Positions 17,736 to 22,333 of a DNA stretch of 22,333 bases are shown here, piece after piece. The stretch is from Bacteroidota bacterium (GTDB lineage Bacteria; Bacteroidota; Bacteroidia; Bacteroidales; CAJPTX01). Position 1 is the stretch's first letter, and every line of letters begins with the position of its first letter. Location: NCBI GenBank assembly GCA_002748015.1, contig PDRH01000046.1, forward strand, positions 1-22,333. Reading direction: 5' to 3'. A model generated the notes under the pieces. It was not told where the DNA came from and made no database searches. It saw nothing but the letters and a program-made list of their open reading frames with translations. Both the position numbers and the translations under genes were made by a program.

Positions 17736-18389
17736 CTATCCCAGGAACGGATTCAGCTCCCGCTCATCCCCTATTGTCGTCCGAGGGCCATGCCCCGGTA
17801 GCACCACCGTCTCGTCTGGCAGCGTCAGCAGCCGATCGCGTATCCCTGTCAGCAGCGTGTCGTAGTCTCCACCCGGCAGATCCGTCCGCCCCACCGACCG
17901 CGAGAACAGCGTATCCCCCGAGAACAGCAGGCCCATACCCGGCAGATAGAAGCAAACGCCCCCCGGCGTATGCCCAGGTGTCGTTACCACCCGCAGCACA
18001 TCGCCCCCTATCGCCAGCTCCTGGCCATCGGCCAGCGCGGCATCTGGCGCACCCACAGGCGGCATATTCACGCCCCAGGCCGCCGCCATCCGGGGTGCCT
18101 CAGCCACCAGGTCGTTATCTGCCGGATGGAGCATAAACGGCGCATTCCAGTGCCTACGAGCCCACTCTATCCCGAACATGTGGTCCAGATGCGCATGCGT
18201 ATTTAGCAACCCCACCACGTGCAGCCCGTTCTCATCCACGAAATCCCGCAGCTCAGCCCACTCACGCTTTGTGCGGCAACCAACATCTATCAGGTACGCA
18301 TCACCCTCCGGAACGTACAGAACATACGTGTTCTCCGAAAAATCGTTGAACGGAAAGGTCTCCACTAGTAGCTGTGAATGTTCTCCCAT
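17736..18389 (-). CDS. MBL-fold metallo-hydrolase, glyoxalase II type
   Basis: This 217-residue protein is a complete metallo-beta-lactamase-fold hydrolase. The metal-binding motif T-H-x-H-x-D-H is present as THAHLDH (64-70), with further ligands His140 (TPGHTPG), Asp159 (SGDTLF) and His200 (PGHGP). The strings SVGRTDLPGG (165-174) and a C-terminal NPFLG are characteristic of the small hydroxyacylglutathione hydrolase/YcbL-like group, which lacks the C-terminal glutathione-binding domain of true glyoxalase II. The protein has no signal peptide and should be cytoplasmic. Substrate is uncertain: a thioester or a related small molecule. The start is supported by the family-like N-terminus (LLVETFPFNDFSENTYVL). 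It is transcribed alone and divergently from pepD. No clear TAnnTTTG box was found upstream. Confidence 0.93.
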   Translation of the reverse strand: MGEHSQLLVETFPFNDFSENTYVLYVPEGDAYLIDVGCRTKREWAELRDFVDENGLHVVGLLNTHAHLDHMFGIEWARRHWNAPFMLHPADNDLVAEAPRMAAAWGVNMPPVGAPDAALADGQELAIGGDVLRVVTTPGHTPGGVCFYLPGMGLLFSGDTLFSRSVGRTDLPGGDYDTLLTGIRDRLLTLPDETVVLPGHGPRTTIGDERELNPFLG

Positions 18390-18410
18390 GCTTCAAATCT
18401 TTATGGCCTT

Positions 18411-18444
18411 GAGGGGGGCGGGTATATACCGGGAATGCCCCCTC
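18411..18444. repeat. Inverted repeat with an inner palindrome between the divergent hydrolase and pepD genes
   Basis: GAGGGGGGC (18411-18419) can pair with GCCCCCTC (18437-18444) with one bulged G. Between them is the perfect 10-bp palindrome GGTATATACC (18421-18430). The element starts 22 bases upstream of the hydrolase start codon, so it falls in that gene's leader or promoter. It could be an operator or a leader hairpin; no regulator is identifiable. Confidence 0.45.
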
Positions 18445-18525
18445 ATATCAGACTGTTATACCTCAGTAAAAACGGTGCTGAAAGAGCTTTTGTTTCCCTT
18501 TTCCCGGACTTATCCCCCTTGCGAC

Positions 18526-18549
18526 GGGGCTAAACGCCAATCTAGCCCC
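18526..18549. repeat. Short inverted repeat upstream of the pepD promoter
   Basis: GGGGCTA (18526-18532) and TAGCCCC (18543-18549) are perfect complements around a 10-base loop. The element lies about 40 bases before the pepD -7 box. It has no following T-run on either strand, so it is not a convincing terminator. Confidence 0.35.
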
Positions 18550-18591
18550 CGGACATCCTGCCAAAAACCTTTTAATCTATCTAATTTGCGC

Positions 18592-18599
18592 TAACTTTG
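18592..18599 (+). promoter_or_regulatory. pepD: Predicted -7 promoter box for pepD
   Basis: TAACTTTG matches TAnnTTTG exactly. The -33 position has TTTT at 18570-18573, 18 bases upstream, which is only a partial match. Transcription would start near 18605 and leave a leader of about 155 bases before the chosen pepD start; that leader contains the small ORF at 18622-18729. Confidence 0.55.
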
Positions 18600-18621
18600 C
18601 ATCTGCTTAGACTAACAACTC

Positions 18622-18729
18622 ATGGCGCATAACGAGCTATCTACGCATATCCTGCATCAGCCCCCCCTCTCCCCTGGTCAGGGACATCCTGCGCCAGCCC
18701 ATCCCCTCCCCGAAAATCATACGAAATGA
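18622..18729 (+). CDS. Candidate 35-codon His/Pro-rich leader peptide before pepD
   Basis: An ATG at 18622, about 17 bases after the predicted transcription start, opens a 35-codon frame beginning MAHNELSTHILH. It contains six His (all CAT) and eight Pro, mostly in its second half. Its TGA stop (18727-18729) overlaps an ATG at 18726 in the pepD frame as ATGA, an arrangement typical of translational coupling. No Shine-Dalgarno sequence precedes it. The match between a His-rich peptide and a downstream histidine dipeptidase is suggestive, but short ORFs like this also arise by chance. Confidence 0.3.
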   Translation: MAHNELSTHILHQPPLSPGQGHPAPAHPLPENHTK

Positions 18730-18761
18730 GAACGGGCCTAGAGCCCATAAAGCCAAGTATT

Positions 18762-20222
18762 ATGAGCGACATTAGCCAGCTGCAGCCTAGCCTACTGTGG
18801 CAGATTTTCGATGAAATCACCCAGATTCCCCGTCCATCCAAGCATGAGGAGCAGATGGTAGATTACCTCCTCGCCTTCGCGGAGAAGCACGAGCTGGAGG
18901 CCAAAAGGGACGAGGTTGGCAACGTCCTCATGCGTGCATCCGCCACCCCGGGCTACGAGGATCGCAAGCCCATCATCCTGCAGAGCCACGTGGATATGGT
19001 CTGCGAGAAGAATGCTGATGTAGAGCACGACTTCATGACCGACCCCATCAGCGCATACGTAGAGGACGGGTGGGTAAAGGCCCGCGGAACGACGCTCGGC
19101 GGCGACGACGGCATAGGGGTGGCAGCGCAGCTTGCGGTTTTGGTCGACCCGGCTATCCCCCACGGCCCTCTGGAGGCACTCTTCACCGTCGACGAGGAGG
19201 AGGGGCTAAATGGGGCGCTAGCCCTGCAGGAGGGCTTCTTCACCTCGAGCATACTCATCAACCTCGACAGCGAGGATGAGGGCGAGCTATTCATCGGCTG
19301 CGCTGGTGGGCGAAACACCTACGGCACCTTCCGCTACCACACCATCGGATGCCCTGCCAACACCCGAACCTACACCCTCAGCGTAACCGGCCTACGTGGC
19401 GGGCACTCCGGTGACGACATACACAAGGGCTACGCCAACGCCAACATCCTGCTTGCGCGCCTCCTCTTTCGCCTCGAAACCGAGATCGGTATAAGCCTCG
19501 CCACCGTCGACGGAGGTAACAAACACAACGCCATCTCCCGGGAGGCCACGGCCACATTCTGCATTAACAAGAACAAGGTTGAAGCCATGCAGGAGCGCAT
19601 CGCCGCCCTTCGCGAAGTGCTCGTGCAGGAGTACTGCGCCACCGAGGAGAACATCACCATAGAGATCCATCCGGCAGACGCCATGTCCGTAGTTATGGAT
19701 CACGACGATCAAACCCGCCTCATCGAGCTCATGATAGCCATACCGCACGGAGTCATAGCCATGAGCCATGAGATAGACGGCCTCGTCGAGACCTCCACCA
19801 ACTTCGCCTCCATCAAGAAGCAGGAGGGCAACGAGCTGCTCATCACCACCAGCCAGCGCAGCTCCGTCAACAGCGCCAAGAACTACGCCAGCGGCATGGT
19901 TACCGCCGTCCTCAAGCTCGCCGGATGCGAGGTTACGCACTCCGCCGGCTACCCGGGCTGGGCCCCCAATCGATATTCCGGTATTCTTAAGGTAACCGAG
20001 GAGGCCTATCAGCGCCTATTCGGCCAGCAGCCCCTTGTCCGCGCCATACATGCCGGCCTTGAGTGCGGCCTATTCCTCGAGAAGTACCCGCGCCTCGACA
20101 TGGTGTCCTTCGGCCCCACCATCCGCGGAGCCCATTCACCCGACGAGCGCCTTGACATCGCCTCCACCCAGAAGTTCTGGGAGCTTCTCCTAGAGGTGCT
20201 CAAGAGCGCCCCGCAGGCATAA
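18762..20222 (+). CDS. pepD: Aminoacyl-histidine dipeptidase (PepD/carnosinase-like, M20 family)
   Basis: This 486-residue cytosolic dizinc peptidase hydrolyses Xaa-His and other dipeptides. All M20 active-site motifs are present (numbered from the chosen start): His76 and Asp78 in QSHVDMV, Asp115 in LGGDDG, Glu145-Glu146 in VDEEEG, Asp169 in LDSED and His458 in GAHSPDER. The lid domain contains GGHSGDDIHKG and NKHNAISREA. The frame is open from an ATG at 18726, but MSDISQLQPSLLWQIFDEI from 18762 matches the usual family N-terminus and the active-site spacing, so I prefer 18762. The earlier start overlaps the stop of a small leader ORF. Neither start has a strong Shine-Dalgarno sequence. The gene is monocistronic with its own terminator. 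It fits peptide-based nutrition in an asaccharolytic anaerobe (inference). Confidence 0.96.
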   Translation: MSDISQLQPSLLWQIFDEITQIPRPSKHEEQMVDYLLAFAEKHELEAKRDEVGNVLMRASATPGYEDRKPIILQSHVDMVCEKNADVEHDFMTDPISAYVEDGWVKARGTTLGGDDGIGVAAQLAVLVDPAIPHGPLEALFTVDEEEGLNGALALQEGFFTSSILINLDSEDEGELFIGCAGGRNTYGTFRYHTIGCPANTRTYTLSVTGLRGGHSGDDIHKGYANANILLARLLFRLETEIGISLATVDGGNKHNAISREATATFCINKNKVEAMQERIAALREVLVQEYCATEENITIEIHPADAMSVVMDHDDQTRLIELMIAIPHGVIAMSHEIDGLVETSTNFASIKKQEGNELLITTSQRSSVNSAKNYASGMVTAVLKLAGCEVTHSAGYPGWAPNRYSGILKVTEEAYQRLFGQQPLVRAIHAGLECGLFLEKYPRLDMVSFGPTIRGAHSPDERLDIASTQKFWELLLEVLKSAPQA

Positions 20223-20245
20223 ACAGCCCGACCTATAGGCAGCAT

Positions 20246-20281
20246 AGCGGGGGATGGCAGCGAGAGCTACCATCCCCCGCT
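20246..20281 (+). terminator. pepD: Terminator hairpin after pepD
   Basis: A 12-bp perfect GC-rich stem (20246-20257 with 20270-20281) continues past one C-A mismatch into AGC-GAGA-GCT, giving a GNRA tetraloop. It starts 24 bases after the pepD stop codon. The tract after it (CGCTATTTC) is only weakly U-rich, so termination may be incomplete. Confidence 0.75.
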
Positions 20282-20289
20282 CGCTATTT

Positions 20290-20540
20290 CAAGCCCACCG
20301 TATTTGCTATCCTGCGGTAGGCGTTGCTAGCAAAACCTAATTCGGTTTACTTGAGCGGCGTGGCGTTTGGCGGGCGGGCTGTGGGCTAGCGCTGTTGAGC
20401 GTAGCGAAAAGCCGACTGCCGCTACGGGCTACTGGCTCGAGATGGCGGTCTCCCATCCCTGCATTGGGTACCAGGTCGCCCCATAGGCATAGCGGCTCAC
20501 CATCTCTAGAATGGCGAATGGATATAAACCGACTATGTAC
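20290..20540. other. Non-coding, hairpin-rich spacer between pepD and the duplicated-domain lipoprotein gene
   Basis: No coding frame is supported; the ATGs present give only very short peptides. The stretch has several complementary segments. One is a hairpin at 20385-20405 (GCTA-CGCT-GTTG-AGCG-TAGC with one bulged G). Another is a crossed pair of 7-bp complements, GCCGCTA (20418-20424) with TAGCGGC (20490-20496), and GAGATGG (20439-20445) with CCATCTC (20500-20506). It matches no RNA family I recognise. Confidence 0.4.
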
Positions 20541-20542
20541 AC

Positions 20543-20574
20543 AAAAAAACGGGAGAACCCCATGGCTCTCCCGT
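20543..20574 (-). terminator. Terminator of the duplicated-domain lipoprotein gene
   Basis: On the minus strand ACGGGAGA pairs with TCTCCCGT (8 bp) and is followed by seven T, a classic intrinsic terminator. It is about 45 bases past the stop codon. A weaker C5/G5 hairpin with an A-rich loop (20578-20599) lies between the stop and this terminator. Confidence 0.9.
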
Positions 20575-20617
20575 CGTCCCCCCCAATAAAAATAGGGGGC
20601 TGCGAGCGAAGCGTTGG

Positions 20618-21841
20618 CTACTGCTTCTCGTACATGGATTCACACGTCTTGCTTGCCATCGGAGAGTGCTCTGCGGCCGTTAGCAAATCGAGTCCATCCT
20701 GTATTTTGGCTTTTAGCGTCAAATCGCCAACGAGCTTCTTCCCCTCAGTAAATGCGGCCTTCAGGCCCTTGAACGTGAATTTATACTTGCGGTTCTGCTC
20801 GTTACCCAGCATGTTGTAGCCATCCCCCAGGCAGATGGCGATGAAGCCGGCATTCCTCTTCATGGCATCCGTAGGACTGTCCAGAGCCCCTTTGCTCGCT
20901 TCGTCTATCTTGATAAGGACGCTGGTGCCCTTTTCGGTGTATACGAACTTCAGTTCCCCGAAGTCAAAACCCCCAAACAGGACGGTATTCCCCTCGCACA
21001 GCTTGATGTCGTCCACGCAGGGCATGTGAAGTTGACCATGGTTATTATCCCATATATGGTTGCCCTCTTTGTACTCGGTCATGCTGCTAGCACCGGCCTG
21101 CGTCAGCTTGTAGTGCTGCTTCACCTTCACCTGTGGGTCTGTTGTACCGCCGTTACCGTTACCGCCGCCTTCACCCTCGCCATTGCCCGGCGTTTCCTCG
21201 CTTGCTGCCTCCGGTGGCGTGGCCCCCTTCTGGTAGATGGCCACAAACTGGCTCTCCCCCATGGCCGCCTTCCCCGCCTGGAGCTTCTTGATGGCCTTGC
21301 CTACCTTCTCCTTGAGAACCTCGTTGCTTATTGCCGCCAGTCCCTCCTTCATGCTCGTCTCCATGCTTGCGAAGGAGAAGGTGAATTTCAGCTGATCGCC
21401 ATCCATCGTCAGCTTCCACCCCCCCAGTGCAAGGGCTATGGCCCCGGCATTTTCTAGCATGGCGTCGTTCGGCTGGTCGAGGGCGCTCTTCGTCGATGGA
21501 TCTATGCCCAGGCTAAGCTCAGCACCATTACGTTTGGCGGTGAACTTCAGACCTCCGAAGTCGTAGCCGGGGAACTTCACTGCTCCTCCTGCTAGGATCT
21601 CCACCGCATCGATGCAGGGCATCTGCAGCCCGCCATGGAAATTGCCGTACAGAATGCTCGCTGCTTCGTAGTTCGAGGGGGTCTTCTCGAAGCCGCCCTT
21701 TACGATGGCGTAGCTGCCCGGATTCATCGCCTCGTCCGCCGTGTCATCATCGTCCTTGCTGCAGGAGCTGAAGCTTAGGCTTAGCATGAGGGCGCCCATC
21801 AGCACCAGTGCGCCGTAGAGGTGTTTGCGTTTCAGTAGCAT
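20618..21841 (-). CDS. Lipoprotein made of two copies of an unrecognised domain
   Basis: This 407-residue protein has a lipoprotein signal (Cys27 in LSFSSC) followed by SKDDDD, an acidic segment like Bacteroidota surface-export signals. The mature part is an internal duplication: copy A at about 43-206 and copy B at about 238-407, joined by a Gly/Glu/Asn-rich linker (207-237). Aligned motifs shared by both copies are HGxLxMPC(I/V)D (69-78 and 268-277), (Y/F)DFGxLKF (93-100 and 292-299), ALDxPxDAM (120-128 and 319-327) and NAGxIAxxLG (131-140 and 330-339), then KFTF. Each copy therefore keeps one Cys and one His in the same place. I do not recognise the family and give no function. The start is supported by AAGGAAG about 10 bases upstream. 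The gene is transcribed alone, with a -7 box at 21937-21944. Confidence 0.85.
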   Translation of the reverse strand: MLLKRKHLYGALVLMGALMLSLSFSSCSKDDDDTADEAMNPGSYAIVKGGFEKTPSNYEAASILYGNFHGGLQMPCIDAVEILAGGAVKFPGYDFGGLKFTAKRNGAELSLGIDPSTKSALDQPNDAMLENAGAIALALGGWKLTMDGDQLKFTFSFASMETSMKEGLAAISNEVLKEKVGKAIKKLQAGKAAMGESQFVAIYQKGATPPEAASEETPGNGEGEGGGNGNGGTTDPQVKVKQHYKLTQAGASSMTEYKEGNHIWDNNHGQLHMPCVDDIKLCEGNTVLFGGFDFGELKFVYTEKGTSVLIKIDEASKGALDSPTDAMKRNAGFIAICLGDGYNMLGNEQNRKYKFTFKGLKAAFTEGKKLVGDLTLKAKIQDGLDLLTAAEHSPMASKTCESMYEKQ

Positions 21842-21877
21842 ATTCTTTTTCTTCCTTTTGTTGGTAAAATGCTTAGG

Positions 21878-21907
21878 GCAAGAGGATGCAGGCCTGCCTA
21901 CTCTTGC
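21878..21907 (-). promoter_or_regulatory. Nested palindrome in the leader of the duplicated-domain lipoprotein gene
   Basis: GCAAGAG (21878-21884) and CTCTTGC (21901-21907) are perfect complements. Centred between them is the perfect 10-bp palindrome GCAGGCCTGC (21888-21897), with three unpaired bases on each side. The whole 30-base unit is symmetric in layout. It lies 37 bases upstream of the start codon and downstream of the predicted -7 box, so it would be in the mRNA leader. Confidence 0.5.
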
Positions 21908-21936
21908 TGGACATGCTACGCTCGCCCTATATTCTG

Positions 21937-21944
21937 CAAAAGTA
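21937..21944 (-). promoter_or_regulatory. Predicted -7 box for the duplicated-domain lipoprotein gene
   Basis: The minus strand reads TACTTTTG, an exact match to TAnnTTTG. The nearest TTTG upstream (21972-21975) is 27 bases away, longer than the usual 19-21, so the -33 element is uncertain. A start near 21930 would give a leader of about 90 bases containing the nested palindrome. Confidence 0.45.
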
Positions 21945-22117
21945 TCCGATTTACCCCTATTGTAGTCTATCCAAATCCCATTCTAAGCAAGACTCTTAAA
22001 ACGTTATCCAGCTAGTACGATTAGTAGCGTAATTTTGTGCTATATTCAGTCGAAAACAGGTGTTTTTCCGCCTGTTTGTCCTATTAAAGCCTTTGAGCCA
22101 GAGGATTAAACCCTATC

Positions 22118-22173
22118 CGCCTAGGTATCCCCTCCGTATTTCTCCGGAGAAATACGGAGGGGATACCTAGGCG
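22118..22173. repeat. Perfect 56-bp palindrome with no spacer
   Basis: The 28 bases 22118-22145 (CGCCTAGGTATCCCC at the outside, TTTCTCC at the centre) are followed at once by their exact reverse complement 22146-22173 (GGAGAAA at the centre, CCTAGGCG at the end). All 28 pairs match and there is no loop. The flanking bases (C at 22117, A at 22174) do not pair, so the symmetry ends sharply. No T-run follows on either strand. It lies between two divergently transcribed genes (the right one inferred), not at the end of a gene. I saw no second copy in the window. Confidence 0.95.
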
Positions 22174-22263
22174 AGCCCTGCTCGTTGGCGAATTGATAGC
22201 TAGATTGTTTAGGCTATTTGTTTAATTACCGAAGGCTTATTTATATTCGGGGGTGGAGGCTAT

Positions 22264-22294
22264 TTTGCGTTTAGGCGGTCTATCTATATCTTTA
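22264..22294 (+). promoter_or_regulatory. Predicted promoter reading out of the right window edge
   Basis: TTTG (22264-22267), a 19-base spacer and TATCTTTA (22287-22294) fit the Bacteroidota layout TTTG-N19-21-TAnnTTTG with one mismatch in the last base. Transcription would start near 22300, about 30 bases before the ATG at 22330, suggesting that a plus-strand gene begins at the edge. Confidence 0.5.
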
Positions 22295-22333
22295 CGCTGG
22301 TTTTTGCCCGGGGGCTAGGTTCCGCTCGAATGG

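Larger units (their letters stand above)
21945..22333. other. Divergent intergenic region at the right window edge
   Basis: No complete gene is present. It contains a hairpin AAACAGG/CCTGTTT (22054-22060 with 22071-22077), a TAnnTTTG-like box on the plus strand at 22030-22037 (TAATTTTG), the 56-bp palindrome at 22118-22173, and a full plus-strand promoter at 22264-22294. An ATG at 22330-22332 could begin the next gene, but only one codon is visible. Confidence 0.6.

Noticed and set aside
18641..18841. Minus-strand frame of 66 codons across the pepD start
   Set aside because: It overlaps the conserved pepD N-terminus and has no motif, promoter or ribosome site.
1..22333. tRNA, rRNA, CRISPR array, transposon ends or prophage genes
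   Set aside because: I looked for these on both strands and saw no cloverleaf, conserved rRNA block, evenly spaced repeats, transposase or integrase motifs.

Overview
The window looks like chromosomal DNA of a Bacteroidota species, most likely Porphyromonas or a close relative (genus is an inference). Four things point there. One giant exported protein ends in a type IX secretion (T9SS) type A sorting domain. Three complete lipoproteins carry acidic residues right after the lipobox Cys. PCMD, GEVED-like and BspA-like modules are present. Several start regions have the Bacteroidota promoter element TAnnTTTG at -7. No rRNA, tRNA, CRISPR array, transposase or phage gene was seen.

Left part (1-7676, all minus strand): the first codons of an exported protein run off the left edge. 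Next comes a 1018-residue lipoprotein with eight DUF5018-like beta repeats and a C-terminal PCMD carbohydrate-binding-like domain. The ribosomal operon rpsF-rpsR-rplI follows, with its own promoter and terminator. A 1026-residue lipoprotein has ten Ig-like repeats of two subtypes and a BspA-like leucine-rich C-terminus.

Centre (7776-17318, minus): one 9.5-kb gene encodes a 3180-residue secreted subtilisin-family (S8) protease with a complete Asp/His/Ser triad, a tandem prodomain, many adhesion-type beta modules and a T9SS anchor. A strong hairpin lies between it and the lipoprotein gene downstream.

Right part (17319-22333): a minus-strand metallo-beta-lactamase-fold hydrolase (glyoxalase II type) diverges from a plus-strand aminoacyl-histidine dipeptidase (pepD). 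The pepD leader holds a 35-codon His/Pro-rich ORF. A minus-strand lipoprotein made of two copies of a domain I do not recognise follows. The last 490 bases form a divergent intergenic region with a perfect 56-bp palindrome and a promoter facing right, toward a gene that probably begins at the window edge.

Functionally the window mixes housekeeping (ribosome subunits, dipeptide hydrolysis, thioester/metallo-hydrolase chemistry) with a large investment in exported repeat proteins. A protease, a PCMD lipoprotein and Ig/LRR lipoproteins fit a peptide-using, host-associated anaerobe that degrades and binds proteins at its surface. No defence system or mobile element is visible. The most unusual items are the 56-bp palindrome, the His-rich leader ORF before the histidine dipeptidase, and the duplicated unknown domain.
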